A DNA stretch of 64,000 bases. Source: Paenibacillus sp. J45TS6 (GTDB taxonomy: Bacteria; Bacillota; Bacilli; Paenibacillales; Paenibacillaceae). How positions within the stretch are numbered: position 1 is the stretch's first letter; each line of letters starts with the position of its first letter. Positions 54,345-63,728 of this stretch are shown piece after piece. The notes beneath the pieces were generated by a model. The model was not told the origin of the DNA. It searched no databases and saw nothing but the letters and a program-made list of their open reading frames with translations. The stretch covers positions 434,001 to 498,000 of the forward strand of contig NZ_BOSJ01000002.1 in NCBI RefSeq assembly GCF_018403285.1, read 5' to 3'. The translations under genes were made by a program, and so were the position numbers.

Positions 54345-55280
54345 TTAAATAGAGGGTCTTTGAATAACTTGAAGCCATGTTGAAGCCCAGTTTTGTGTCC
54401 ACTCTTTTGCACTATAGGAGTGAGCAAATCCATAGTCAAACAATTGTTTAGCTTCTTCAAAACGCTGTTCTTTAGTTTCTGCTCCCATTACAATAGCAAT
54501 CAATCGTTGGCCGTTCTTTTTCACCGTACTTGATAAGCAATATCCTGCATCTTTTGTATATCCTGTTTTAAGACCGTCTGCACCGCTGTATGCATATGGA
54601 CCCTTTACATTGTCCAGCATCCAGTTTGTATTGCTCATATATAACCCTTTGTTTCTTAATTCAACTTGAGTCTGGCTTGAAAGTTTTAAAATTTCAGGAT
54701 GTTGTTTAATGAGGTGAGCGGACAATTTTGCGACATCTTTTGCCGTCATATAATTTTCAGAGGGGCCGCCAGATAAAGATGAAGAACCCGTCGCATTATT
54801 ATATTTTGTATGTACGGACAGTCCAATGGACTTCGCTCTTATATTCATTTCTTCTACAAAACGTTCCTCAGAGCCAAACGCATGCTCTGCAAGGGCAATC
54901 GTTGCATCATTCGCCGAATAAACGGAGATTACCTTGAATAGTTCGTTGACTGTAAATTGATCATTTTCATTTAGGGATACATTAATACCAGCTGCTTTAG
55001 CAGCATGTTTGCTGATCTTTACGGTGTCATTCCCAGAAATATGTCCTGCATCCATTTCGTCCAGGATGATAAGCTGAGTCATTAATTTTGATAAGCTTGC
55101 TGCAGGTAAGGGATGATCTCCATTAGAACTAACAATGACTTCACCTGAAGAAGCGTCCATGAGCAGGGCGGCACTAGATTGAATAGATGGTTTTCCTACT
55201 AAGCTTTCTGGCCTTACACCTATAAATATGACAGCGATGAGAACAACCAGTGTACTGCTTCGTAGGATCCATTTCTTCAT
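54345..55280 (-). CDS. D-alanyl-D-alanine carboxypeptidase, DacF-like
   Basis: A 311-residue low-molecular-weight penicillin-binding protein that trims the stem peptide. An N-terminal signal or anchor helix (about 4-22) is followed by the catalytic SxxK in ASLSKLMT, SxN in VYSANDA, and KTG in GLKTGYTKDAG. It is shorter than PBP5-type enzymes and lacks their C-terminal beta domain. ATG 55280 follows GGGGGAATAGAG; the frame begins at a TTG 21 bases upstream. It stands alone between the LCP gene and the opp operon. Confidence 0.92.
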   Translation of the reverse strand: MKKWILRSSTLVVLIAVIFIGVRPESLVGKPSIQSSAALLMDASSGEVIVSSNGDHPLPAASLSKLMTQLIILDEMDAGHISGNDTVKISKHAAKAAGINVSLNENDQFTVNELFKVISVYSANDATIALAEHAFGSEERFVEEMNIRAKSIGLSVHTKYNNATGSSSLSGGPSENYMTAKDVAKLSAHLIKQHPEILKLSSQTQVELRNKGLYMSNTNWMLDNVKGPYAYSGADGLKTGYTKDAGYCLSSTVKKNGQRLIAIVMGAETKEQRFEEAKQLFDYGFAHSYSAKEWTQNWASTWLQVIQRPSI

Positions 55281-55630
55281 CTCTATTCCCCCGTTCTTCA
55301 AATTTGATTCAAAATTCGTATCTACTATATGTAATTAAAATTTATTTACCGACTAAAATAACTGTCTCTATTACTCTATTAAACCAATCTATATATATAG
55401 ACGTAAGAAATGTGGATTTTGTCTGCATTTCTTTATATTTTTTTCAAAAAAATATTTTTTCGTTCACTAAATAAATCTTTAGCCGGCATTCATAACAAAA
55501 AAGCACAGCTTTTCACACGGCATTAGTGTAAAAAAACTGCGCTCAACATTCAATTAGAAACAATCATTGCAAAACACCGTTCATGAGTGTAGGACCCCAA
55601 TCCATAACTCCACTCGTATTTTAAAGTCAC
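55281..55630. other. Intergenic region between the DacF-like gene and the opp operon
   Basis: About 350 AT-rich bases. The opp terminator occupies 55498-55548; no gene or RNA was recognised in the rest. Confidence 0.5.
55498..55548 (-). terminator. Terminator of the opp operon
   Basis: On the minus strand GAGCGCAGTTTTTTTACAC and GTGTGAAAAGCTGTGCT-type arms pair and are followed by TTTTTTGTTATG, about 85 bases beyond the oppF stop. Confidence 0.75.
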
Positions 55631-56596
55631 TTATGCATAGTGACATGCAACGTAGTGATCTGAACCTACATTACGGTACTCCGGAATCTCTTGCTTACAA
55701 CGATCCGAAGCAATAGGACAGCGAGTATGAAATTTACAACCTGAAGGTGGATTTGCTGGACTCGGGATATCACCCTTAAGGACAATGCGTTCTCTTTTCA
55801 GCGTTGGATCTGGAATAGGTACTGCTGATAGCAGAGCCTTTGTATAGGGATGAAGCGGATTGCGGAACAATTCATCCTTACTAGCCATTTCTACCATGGA
55901 ACCAAGGTACATAACACCAATTCTTGTACAGAGATGCTCTACTACACTGAGATCATGAGAGATAAACAAATACGTCAGCTGTTTTTCAGCTTGCAAATCA
56001 CTAAGCAAGTTGATGATCTGAGCCTGAATGGATACATCAAGTGCAGAAACCGGCTCATCTGCCACAATAAAGTCTGGGTTCAGAATCAGTGCACGTGCGA
56101 TTCCAATCCGCTGACGCTGCCCGCCTGAGAATTCATGCGGATACCGATCATAATGATACGCAGAAAGACCGCATATACGCAAAGTTTCTTCTACGGTAGC
56201 TCGTACCATCTTTTTAGGAATCAGCTTATGATCCAGCAGTGCTTCACCAATCGCATCGCCTACTTTGATCCGAGGATTCAGTGAACTGAAAGGATCTTGA
56301 AATACAATCTGCATTTCCGGCCGAATCGAGCGAAGCTTCTCTTTAGATAACTTGTGAAGATCCTGTCCTTTAAAAATAACCTTACCCGACGTTTTATCAT
56401 TCAGTCTAAGAATGGTTCGGCCAATGGTACTCTTACCACAGCCAGACTCTCCTACAAGTCCGAATGACTCTCCTTTATAGATGGTAAACGATACATCATC
56501 TACTGCTTTTACATCACCAACACGGCGCTGGAACACACCGCCCGTAATCGGAAAGTATTTCTTTAGATTCTGTACTTCAATCAGCGCTTCTGTCAT
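55631..56596 (-). CDS. oppF: Oligopeptide ABC transporter ATP-binding protein OppF
   Basis: A 321-residue ABC ATPase. Walker A is GESGCGKST, the signature is EFSGGQRQRIGIARAL, Walker B is FIVADEP, and the D-loop is SALD. The C-terminal oligopeptide-type extension has a CxxC-like cluster (GCKFHTRCPIASDRCKQ). It powers peptide import together with OppD. Its ATG overlaps the oppD stop by four bases. It is last in the oppABCDF operon. Confidence 0.96.
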   Translation of the reverse strand: MTEALIEVQNLKKYFPITGGVFQRRVGDVKAVDDVSFTIYKGESFGLVGESGCGKSTIGRTILRLNDKTSGKVIFKGQDLHKLSKEKLRSIRPEMQIVFQDPFSSLNPRIKVGDAIGEALLDHKLIPKKMVRATVEETLRICGLSAYHYDRYPHEFSGGQRQRIGIARALILNPDFIVADEPVSALDVSIQAQIINLLSDLQAEKQLTYLFISHDLSVVEHLCTRIGVMYLGSMVEMASKDELFRNPLHPYTKALLSAVPIPDPTLKRERIVLKGDIPSPANPPSGCKFHTRCPIASDRCKQEIPEYRNVGSDHYVACHYA

Positions 56597-57570
56597 CGTA
56601 CCATTGCCTCCTCCTCATAGAGCCAACATGCGACTTTATGTCCTTGTTCATCTTTACGCAGTGGAGGCTCTTTCTCGCGGCATATGCTCATGCAAGACTC
56701 ACAGCGATCGTGGAAATGACAATTCTGCCCGAGTTCAACTGGGTTTGGCACTTGGCCTGGAATCGAATATAGACGTTCCTGTCTTTGATTGATAATGGGC
56801 TTGGCCTTAAGGAGACCCTTTGTATATGGATGCTTCGGTGCTTTGAACAATTCGAATACCGAGGCTTCCTCAATCACTTTGCCTGCATACATAACCACCA
56901 CGTAATCAGCCATTTCCGCAACGACACCCAGATCATGGGTAATGAGCATGATGGAGGTATTAAATTTTTCTTTAATATCACGCATCAGATCAAGGATCTG
57001 TGCTTGAATGGTTACATCAAGTGCAGTCGTAGGCTCATCAGCAATGAGCAGCTTTGGATTACAGCTTAACGCAATGGCGATCATAATCCGCTGACGCATA
57101 CCACCGCTGAGTTCATGTGGAAATGAGTCTACAATTTTCTCTGGACGAGAAATTCCAACCAGGCTAATCAGTTCAATCGCTCTCTTACGAGCTTTCTTCC
57201 TATCGAGCAGCAGGTGAATCATTAGTGGTTCACTGATCTGCTCTCCAATGGTAAGTACAGGGTTTAAGGAAGACATCGGTTCTTGAAAAATAATGGAGAT
57301 GTCATTACCCCGAATTCGGCCCATATCTCTTTTATTCAGCTTAAGAAGATCTTTACCTTCAAATAAAATCTGTCCCCCGGCCGGATCTACCTCTAATAAA
57401 CGCATCAGTGACATTGCCGTTACGCTTTTTCCGCATCCAGATTCACCAACGACGCATACGGTTTCGCCTTCGCGAATCGTAAAACTCACGTCATCAACCG
57501 CCTTCACGACCCCTGCGGATGTATGAAAATGCGTTTTTAAGTTACGGAATTCTACTAAGTCTTTTGCCAT
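56593..57570 (-). CDS. oppD: Oligopeptide ABC transporter ATP-binding protein OppD
   Basis: A 325-residue ABC ATPase with Walker A GESGCGKSVT, signature ELSGGMRQRIMIAIAL and Walker B LLIADEP. The C-terminal cysteine cluster (NCHFHDRCESCMSIC) is typical of OppD/DppD, in which it can bind an iron-sulfur cluster. TAGGAGATGCGAAG precedes the ATG. It lies 11 bases after oppC and overlaps oppF by four bases. Confidence 0.96.
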   Translation of the reverse strand: MAKDLVEFRNLKTHFHTSAGVVKAVDDVSFTIREGETVCVVGESGCGKSVTAMSLMRLLEVDPAGGQILFEGKDLLKLNKRDMGRIRGNDISIIFQEPMSSLNPVLTIGEQISEPLMIHLLLDRKKARKRAIELISLVGISRPEKIVDSFPHELSGGMRQRIMIAIALSCNPKLLIADEPTTALDVTIQAQILDLMRDIKEKFNTSIMLITHDLGVVAEMADYVVVMYAGKVIEEASVFELFKAPKHPYTKGLLKAKPIINQRQERLYSIPGQVPNPVELGQNCHFHDRCESCMSICREKEPPLRKDEQGHKVACWLYEEEAMVR

Positions 57571-57581
57571 CTTCGCATCTC

Positions 57582-58505
57582 CTACTTTTTCATTTTAGGA
57601 TCGAGCGCATCGCGTAGCCCGTCACCAATCAAGTTAATAGATACTACGGTAATCAGAATACACATACCTGGTGGAATCCAGACCCAAGGTCTCTTTCGGA
57701 ACTCAATCAGTCCATTTGCTTCAGAGATCATATTGCCCCAAGATGGGGTTGGTGGAACAACACCAAGTCCTAGATAACTAAGGGTAGACTCAGATATAAT
57801 GGCACCTGCGACTCCAAGCGTTGCTGATACGATAATAATTGGAATGGTATTAGGCAGTAGATGTTTAAAAATTTTGCGACGATCACGAAGCCCGAGTGCT
57901 TCAGTAGCCTGCATAAATTCCTGCTCTCGCAGCGTCAGAATCTGACCACGGACCAAGCGAGCCAGATACGGCCATGCGAGAATCCCCATAATAAGCATTA
58001 GATAATAAATTCGATCCTTAGGATCAACTTTCATATCAGAAAGAACTGCCCCTAAGATAATAAGAAGCGGCAAGGACGGCAAAGACATAAAAATCTCACA
58101 AACACGCATAATAATCGTATCCACAACATTTCTGTAAAAACCAGCTAATGCACCCATGATCGAACCTAAAATTACAGTGATTGCAGTAGCAATAATACCT
58201 ACCATAATAGATACACGTCCTGCTAACATTACACGAAGCAGAATGTCTCTTCCGAGCTTATCAGTCCCTAACCAGTGCTCCGCATACGGAGCTTTATTTT
58301 TGTCGATTACCTTGTAATCATTTAAACTATATGGTGAAATCATGGGACCAAATATACAAAGAATGATCATTAGTACTAGAATAAAAAGTCCACCTACAGC
58401 AAGCCGATTACGGGTAAAACGGCGTACTGCTACACGCCATGGGGAATCTGGCTGCTTAACTGGAGCTTGAACATTCGTATTTAATGGTGCAGCCTCTATT
58501 GACAA
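57582..58505 (-). CDS. oppC: Oligopeptide ABC transporter permease OppC
   Basis: A 307-residue inner-membrane permease with six or so helices. The N-terminal OppC domain is followed by the permease core with the EAA loop (QATEALGLRDRRKIFKHLLPN, by position, contacting the ATPases). The start is a TTG (58503-58505) after GGAGGAGATTTCA. It follows oppB by 12 bases. No unusual feature is seen. Confidence 0.95.
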   Translation of the reverse strand: MSIEAAPLNTNVQAPVKQPDSPWRVAVRRFTRNRLAVGGLFILVLMIILCIFGPMISPYSLNDYKVIDKNKAPYAEHWLGTDKLGRDILLRVMLAGRVSIMVGIIATAITVILGSIMGALAGFYRNVVDTIIMRVCEIFMSLPSLPLLIILGAVLSDMKVDPKDRIYYLMLIMGILAWPYLARLVRGQILTLREQEFMQATEALGLRDRRKIFKHLLPNTIPIIIVSATLGVAGAIISESTLSYLGLGVVPPTPSWGNMISEANGLIEFRKRPWVWIPPGMCILITVVSINLIGDGLRDALDPKMKK

Positions 58506-58517
58506 TGAAATCTCCTC

Positions 58518-59480
58518 CTACTTTAAACGTATTCTAGGATCAGCAACTCCATAGAGAACATCGGATAGCAAAGTTCCGAGTAATGTAAGAACCGCTAAGA
58601 ATATAGTGAATCCAAGCATAAATGGATAATCTCTCATCGTAATCGATTCCAGATAAACTTGTCCTACACCAGGCCAAACAAAAATCTTCTCTAATATGAT
58701 TGCTCCTCCAAATAATCCTGGAAGTTCTAGACCCATTAACGTAATCGCAGGAAGCATTGCATTTCGAAGTGCGTGTTTGAAAATTACCGTTCTTTCCTTC
58801 AGACCTTTTGCACGGGCTGTACGAATATAATCCTGACGTATCACCTCAAGCATACTCGTTCTGAAATAACGCGTTAGTGATCCAGTACTGAGCATGGTGA
58901 GCACAAGAACAGGCATAAACATATGATTAGCTACATCTAAAATATAATCCCATGTAGAACCTGGCTGGCCTGCGGTTGTCATTCCTCCTACAGGGAATAG
59001 TTTTAAATCAACAGCTAGGAACTTAATTAAAACGAGTCCTAAGAAAAAGGAGGGTAGTGACATACATAAGAATACAAAGAGTGTAACAATCTTATCGAAG
59101 AATGAATATTGAAATTTGGCTGATAGAACTCCTGTAAAAATAGCTATAATCCAACTAAACATTAGACTGAAAAATGCAATGATAAATGAATTCCACACAT
59201 AATCTCCAATGACATCAGTAACGGGTCTTTTATGTTGAAGTGAGTCCCCCATATTGCCGGTAATCATATGTCCTACCCATGTAAAGTACCTATCAACGAC
59301 ACCTTTATCGAGACCATATATCTCTCGTAATTGCTGAGCCTTTTCCGCAGTCATATTCGGATTTTGCTGAGCTGTAATATAGTCTCCTGGAATGAGTGCT
59401 GTAATTGCAAAAACAATTATGCTGATTCCGATCATCGTCGGAATCATCTGCAGCAGCCTCCGGATAATGTACTGCTTCAT
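58518..59480 (-). CDS. oppB: Oligopeptide ABC transporter permease OppB
   Basis: A 320-residue permease with six helices, beginning MKQYIIRRLLQMIPTMIGIS. Its EAA loop reads YIRTARAKGLKERTVIFKHA, and the C terminus YGVADPRIRLK is typical of OppB/DppB/AppB. It pairs with OppC to form the channel. A perfect stem-loop at 59505-59538 separates it from oppA. CCGGGAGGAATATT precedes the ATG. Confidence 0.95.
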   Translation of the reverse strand: MKQYIIRRLLQMIPTMIGISIIVFAITALIPGDYITAQQNPNMTAEKAQQLREIYGLDKGVVDRYFTWVGHMITGNMGDSLQHKRPVTDVIGDYVWNSFIIAFFSLMFSWIIAIFTGVLSAKFQYSFFDKIVTLFVFLCMSLPSFFLGLVLIKFLAVDLKLFPVGGMTTAGQPGSTWDYILDVANHMFMPVLVLTMLSTGSLTRYFRTSMLEVIRQDYIRTARAKGLKERTVIFKHALRNAMLPAITLMGLELPGLFGGAIILEKIFVWPGVGQVYLESITMRDYPFMLGFTIFLAVLTLLGTLLSDVLYGVADPRIRLK

Positions 59481-59504
59481 AATATTCCTCCCGGATTATA
59501 ATTG

Positions 59505-59538
59505 GATAAGCTCAGCTCTTTAATGAGCTGAGCTTATC
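59505..59538 (-). promoter_or_regulatory. Intercistronic stem-loop between oppA and oppB
   Basis: GATAAGCTCAGCTC pairs perfectly over 14 bases with GAGCTGAGCTTATC around a 6-base loop. No T-run follows on the minus strand, so it is not a full terminator. Such hairpins after a binding-protein gene usually protect the upstream mRNA and raise its level over the permease genes. Confidence 0.8.
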
Positions 59539-59555
59539 ATAATCATGCAGTTAAA

Positions 59556-61298
59556 TTATTGTGCCAGTTCCGCTTGATAAAGAGAATATGTGAAGTCTTT
59601 ATAAGGAGTAATCTCAAGTCCAGTTACACGACCATTAACAGCCCAAGCATCTCTTCTTTGGTACATCAGAATATCAGGGATATCTTTGTTAAGTTCTTGG
59701 TAAGCCTGTGCGTAGATTTCTTTACGTTTCGCTTGATCAAGTTCTTTTTTACCTTGTTTCATCAACGCATCATAAGCTTCGTTAGAGTATTTCACTCGGT
59801 TTTGTGCTCCGCCCGTTGTGTATACTGTTCCATCTGGATCTGGAGTAAGTCCCCATGCCATGAAGAACATATCGAAATCGCCCTTATCTGTTTTATCTAA
59901 GATCGCATTGAAATCAAGTTTTTCTGCATTTAACTTAATTCCAAGATCTTGATAGTTAGCGGTCATTATTGGCAAGATAGCATCAACTACTGGGTTTTCA
60001 GCAGTACCAGAGAAATCAATTTCAAATTTCTCTCCATCTTTTTCACGAATACCGTCTGCACCTACTGTCCAGCCCGCTTCATCTAACAATGATTTTGCTT
60101 TTTCTGTGTCAAATGCATAAGCTTCAATTCCTTCGTCAGTATAAGCCCAAGATTGTTTGGACTGTGGAATATTAATGACGTCTGCAAATTTACCGTAAAC
60201 AGCTTCTACAATTTCAGCACGATTCAAACCATATACCAATGCTTGACGAACTGCAGGGTCTTTAAATTTTTCTTTTTCATGGTTGATACCTACATATCCA
60301 TAACCGTTAGTAGGGAAGACATTAATGTTCAAGAAACCATAGGATTGAAGTTCCTCAATGTTATCTTCATTTACAGTTACCATGTCCATATCGATCTCGC
60401 CTGTGTTAAGCATAGCAAGTTTAGTTTCATCTGTAGTCGATTTGTAAATTACATTTTTGATTTTCGGTGCACCAGCAAAGTAGTTCTCATTCGCCTCAAA
60501 TATAACTTGTTGACCTGGTTGGAAGGATTTCATAATATACTGACCCGAACCTAGTGGCTTGTCATTCAATGCTTTTACAGATTCCACGTTACCTTGTTTA
60601 TAGTCTTTACCGTAGTAAGCTTCTGGAAGGAAAGGAACCGAGCCTAAGAAGTCTTTAGTAAGAGCTGTAACTTCAGTAACTTCTACTTCTACAGTGTTCT
60701 CATCTACGATCGTCACGCCAGAGATTTCGCTAGCTTTACCGTCGTAATAGTCTTGTCCGCCTTTAATCTTGTAAGACAATGCATCGGACGGTCCATCATA
60801 ACTCTTGTCATGAAGAACTTTTAGAGAAAAATAGAAATCATTAACCGTTACTGGTGTTCCATCTGTATAAGTCACACCTGGTTTTAGTTTGAAAGTATAT
60901 TTCAAACCATCTTCACTAACATCAATGCTGTCTGCTAAATGAAGAGAATATGTTCCATCACCGTTCATGGTTTGGAAGAAATCAAATAGAATAATGTTAA
61001 CCATATCATCATAAGCAGAATCTTGGAAAAGTGGGTTAAATACACCCTTAGGAGAAGTTACCCCTACAATCAACGTATCTTTACGTTCTGTGGCCGTTGG
61101 TGGATTTAATGACATGTCTAATGCTTCAAACAAACCATCGTTTTGTGTAGCATCTTCAGCAGGTGTCTCTGGTGTCTCTGCTGGTGGTGTTGGTGTTTCC
61201 CCCGGAGTTGGTTCTGCCGTTTGTCCGCCAGCGCATGCTGCAAGTACCGTTACCAGCATAAGCATGATCACTAGCATTAGCGAAAATCTCTTTCTCAT
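59556..61298 (-). CDS. oppA: Oligopeptide-binding lipoprotein OppA
   Basis: A 580-residue extracytoplasmic solute-binding protein of the peptide/nickel (SBP_bac_5) family. The signal peptide ends in the lipobox Cys of VLAACAGG. A Pro/Thr/Glu-rich linker (about 25-55) precedes the binding domain. Family signatures include LKPGVTYTDGTPVTVNDFYFS (by position), KPLGSGQYIMK and PAVRQALVYGLNRAEIVEAVYG. ATG 61298 follows GAGGAGGATTTTC; the frame extends eight codons further without a better site. It is the first gene of oppABCDF, behind a 300-base leader and a promoter at 61609-61637. The peptide preference is unknown. Confidence 0.95.
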   Translation of the reverse strand: MRKRFSLMLVIMLMLVTVLAACAGGQTAEPTPGETPTPPAETPETPAEDATQNDGLFEALDMSLNPPTATERKDTLIVGVTSPKGVFNPLFQDSAYDDMVNIILFDFFQTMNGDGTYSLHLADSIDVSEDGLKYTFKLKPGVTYTDGTPVTVNDFYFSLKVLHDKSYDGPSDALSYKIKGGQDYYDGKASEISGVTIVDENTVEVEVTEVTALTKDFLGSVPFLPEAYYGKDYKQGNVESVKALNDKPLGSGQYIMKSFQPGQQVIFEANENYFAGAPKIKNVIYKSTTDETKLAMLNTGEIDMDMVTVNEDNIEELQSYGFLNINVFPTNGYGYVGINHEKEKFKDPAVRQALVYGLNRAEIVEAVYGKFADVINIPQSKQSWAYTDEGIEAYAFDTEKAKSLLDEAGWTVGADGIREKDGEKFEIDFSGTAENPVVDAILPIMTANYQDLGIKLNAEKLDFNAILDKTDKGDFDMFFMAWGLTPDPDGTVYTTGGAQNRVKYSNEAYDALMKQGKKELDQAKRKEIYAQAYQELNKDIPDILMYQRRDAWAVNGRVTGLEITPYKDFTYSLYQAELAQ

Positions 61299-61608
61299 GA
61301 AAATCCTCCTCGTAAAATTCATAATGTTTATAAATTATCAGGATAAAATATATGAAAATTATCCATGAATAATTACAGAGTTACTAAGAAAGACTGACCA
61401 TGATGCTAGGGAAACAAAGTGAGTAGAATTGAAATAATGAGTGGTAAATATAGATGTATATGAATCTATATATGTAGAATATTCTTGATGTGAGGTTTTA
61501 AATATAAATAGAATTGGCAGAAATGTAGTACTAGAGATGCATACTTTTAGACCATCGGTCAATAAATGTAATATCATCCTATTAATTGGTATTAAATAAT
61601 TTATTGTA

Positions 61609-61637
61609 ATGATACGTGTAAATTTTACTAACGTCAA
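61609..61637 (-). promoter_or_regulatory. SigA-type promoter of the opp operon
   Basis: On the minus strand TTGACG (61632-61637) and TATCAT (61609-61614) are separated by exactly 17 bases. The leader to the oppA ATG is about 300 bases, longer than usual, and contains no T-box or other riboswitch core that could be recognised. Confidence 0.72.
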
Positions 61638-62017
61638 TGTTTTTTTACATTTTATTGATATTTAACGTTCATTTTTATTTATTAGGGGTAAGTGCTAATT
61701 TTTTGGGCCATATGTGTTGTTTAATAGATGACAGTATATTGTTATATTTCATGAAACCATTGCATATATATAACATATATATTACACATAAAATAAGAAA
61801 GGAATATTGGTGTAAGTAAACGTAACGCATTAAAGAGTGAACATCAGGTATGTTTTAGCGTTATCGTTCAGTAGAGGACAACTTTTTGTTGGTGTTAATC
61901 AATCGGGGCTAAACAACTTCTTTTTTAGAACTTTTTTCCTATTATACAATTCTACTTCGTTATTTCAAGTGGAATCTGCAATGAATTGTAAACATCTTGT
62001 GAAAGATTTCAGAAAAT
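61638..62017. other. AT-rich gap between the opp promoter and the M15 peptidase terminator
   Basis: No gene, RNA or repeat recognised. Short open frames here have no ribosome sites and odd composition. Confidence 0.5.
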
Positions 62018-62047
62018 AAAAAAAGGCCCTGCTTTGGCAGGACCAGA
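62018..62047 (-). terminator. Terminator after the M15 peptidase gene
   Basis: On the minus strand GGTCCTGC and GCAGGGCC pair around a 4-base loop and are followed by TTTTTTTATTTT. Confidence 0.93.
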
Positions 62048-62093
62048 TATAATATAAGATAAATTACTAATATCTTTTTATGCTATTTTTGAT

Positions 62094-62717
62094 TTAATCT
62101 TCACTTGCTTCTAGATCTTTAGCATTTAGTTCATAACCTGGTGGTCTTTTACCGCGCTGCAGCTCAGCTATACTATAGCCAAAATCATACTGAAGATGAG
62201 GATAGTCTGGAAAACTGGCCCAATCACCTCCCCATTCAAACCCGAGTTCTTTAGCGATCTCTACAATCTCCATCCAATCTGATTTCCCATTTCCATTTCC
62301 ATCATAGTCCATATCCCATATTACTTTGTCTGCGGAGACCCTAATCGCAAAATCAATGGCTAGTCCATAATTATGATAAGATTCCCCGCCTCTAGCAGAA
62401 GTTACAATTTGCCCTGCTGTGGATCGTCCTTGTTCAAAGAGTTCATCCTGCCTCTCTTCACTCCGGTATCCTTCTGTAATAATGATCTTTATTCCGCTCT
62501 TTCTTGCCCGTTCTACTAACTGATTTTGCTTTTCAGCGACAACTGGATGTAATCCAGTTACTTCAAACTGCTCTTCTTCAACCTCTCTAAAAAAAGGAAG
62601 GCTCCAATGAATACGGAAAGTGTCCGACTGCGAAATATAATATACAAGTCCCAAGAGCAACAGCATTAACAATAAACGTCCTGAAGTCCCGCGTCTTTGA
62701 TGTGTTTGCCTTCTCAT
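62094..62717 (-). CDS. M15-family peptidoglycan peptidase (VanY/CwlK-like)
   Basis: A 207-residue protein with a basic N terminus, one transmembrane or signal-anchor helix (about 14-30) and an extracellular M15 domain (about 60-195). Zinc and catalytic motifs are GYRSEERQDELF, SYHNYGLAIDF with His and Asp ligands, and a C-terminal HLQYDFG with the third ligand. Members are D-Ala-D-Ala carboxypeptidases or L-Ala-D-Glu endopeptidases; CwlK-like sequences are the latter, and this one most resembles them. ATG 62717 follows TAGGAGTGGTT. It stands alone between opp and rpsR. Confidence 0.9.
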   Translation of the reverse strand: MRRQTHQRRGTSGRLLLMLLLLGLVYYISQSDTFRIHWSLPFFREVEEEQFEVTGLHPVVAEKQNQLVERARKSGIKIIITEGYRSEERQDELFEQGRSTAGQIVTSARGGESYHNYGLAIDFAIRVSADKVIWDMDYDGNGNGKSDWMEIVEIAKELGFEWGGDWASFPDYPHLQYDFGYSIAELQRGKRPPGYELNAKDLEASED

Positions 62718-62848
62718 AACCACTCCTATATTCTATCTATCCTATCATTATATTTCGTGTAATAGGAAGATCACAACGTTGTTCCAACATTCCATAGTTA
62801 ATAGTCACTTTATATCAATAGAACAGAGAATTGTATGTAATTATTAAA

Positions 62849-62883
62849 CAAAAAAAACAACCTGCTGTAAACAGCAGGTTGTT
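62849..62883 (-). terminator. Terminator of the rpsF-ssb-rpsR operon
   Basis: AAACAACCTGCTG and CAGCAGGTTGTTT form a perfect stem with a 4-base loop, followed by a T-run on the minus strand, about 20 bases beyond the rpsR stop. Confidence 0.93.
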
Positions 62884-62902
62884 TCGATCACTGAACCTGA
62901 AA

Positions 62903-63172
62903 CTATTCAGTTGTGTACGGAAGCAATGCGATTTGACGGGAGCGTTTGATTGCAATCGTCAGCATGCGTTGGTATTTTGCACTCGTGCCAGTAACACGAC
63001 GTGGCAAAATTTTTCCGCGTTCACTGATAAATTTACGAAGCAGGTCCGTATCTTTATAGTCAATGTGAGTAATTTTGTTAACAGTGAAGAAACAAACTTT
63101 ACGACGTTTATTACGGCCACCACGGCGTGCTGGTCTTTTATCGTCTCCGCCTTCTCTTTGTTTGAAGCCCAT
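62903..63172 (-). CDS. rpsR: 30S ribosomal protein S18
   Basis: An 89-residue basic protein with a lengthened Arg/Gly-rich N terminus ([18 protein letters not shown]) and the conserved [19 protein letters not shown] and [12 protein letters not shown]. It binds 16S rRNA beside S6. AGGAAGGACTGAATAGC precedes the ATG. It is the last gene of rpsF-ssb-rpsR, 19 bases after ssb. Confidence 0.98.
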   Translation of the reverse strand: MGFKQREGGDDKRPARRGGRNKRRKVCFFTVNKITHIDYKDTDLLRKFISERGKILPRRVTGTSAKYQRMLTIAIKRSRQIALLPYTTE

Positions 63173-63191
63173 GCTATTCAGTCCTTCCTAA

Positions 63192-63677
63192 TTAAAATGG
63201 CAAATCATCATCCGAAATATCAATCGGTTTACCGTCATCCGAAAAAGGATCCTGATTGTTCCGTGAGAAATTGTTGTTCCCTCGGTTACCGTTGCCGCTG
63301 CCTCCGAATGAAGGCTCTTCACGCACAGTTCCACCGCTATTTGTGTTGCCACCATCACGGCTAGATTCCAAGAAACGAACATTATCAGCGATAACTTCAG
63401 TAACGTATACACGTTTACCTTCGTTATTCTCATAATTACGTACTTGAATGCGTCCCTCGACGGCTGTTAGACGGCCTTTACGCAAATAATTTGCACAAGT
63501 TTCCGCTAGCTGTCTCCAGGTAACGACCGGTATAAAATCAGCTTCCCGTTCTCCACCTTGACTTGTAAACGGACGGTCTACAGCAAGTGTGAATTGAGTC
63601 ACGGCTACTCCAGCAGGAGTATAACGTAATTCAGGGTCACGGGTTAACCGGCCAATCAGAATGACTCGGTTCAACAA
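63192..63677 (-). CDS. ssb: Single-stranded DNA-binding protein
   Basis: A 161-residue protein with an OB-fold (about 1-105: [20 protein letters not shown]) and a flexible Gly/Asn-rich tail ending in DDDLPF, the acidic tip that recruits replication and repair proteins. The start is a TTG (63675-63677) after GGAGGGGATTAGA, a non-ATG start; a second TTG follows immediately. It lies between rpsF and rpsR in the usual order. Confidence 0.98.
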   Translation of the reverse strand: MLNRVILIGRLTRDPELRYTPAGVAVTQFTLAVDRPFTSQGGEREADFIPVVTWRQLAETCANYLRKGRLTAVEGRIQVRNYENNEGKRVYVTEVIADNVRFLESSRDGGNTNSGGTVREEPSFGGSGNGNRGNNNFSRNNQDPFSDDGKPIDISDDDLPF

Positions 63678-63728
63678 TCTAATCCCCTCCTTCTGAGCGT
63701 AATTATTACAAAAATCATGTTTTACGGA

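Noticed and set aside
61637-62019. Two short plus-strand frames of about 60 codons in the gap before the M15 peptidase terminator
   Set aside because: Phe/Ile-rich AT-driven composition, no ribosome sites, and one lies over the opp promoter.
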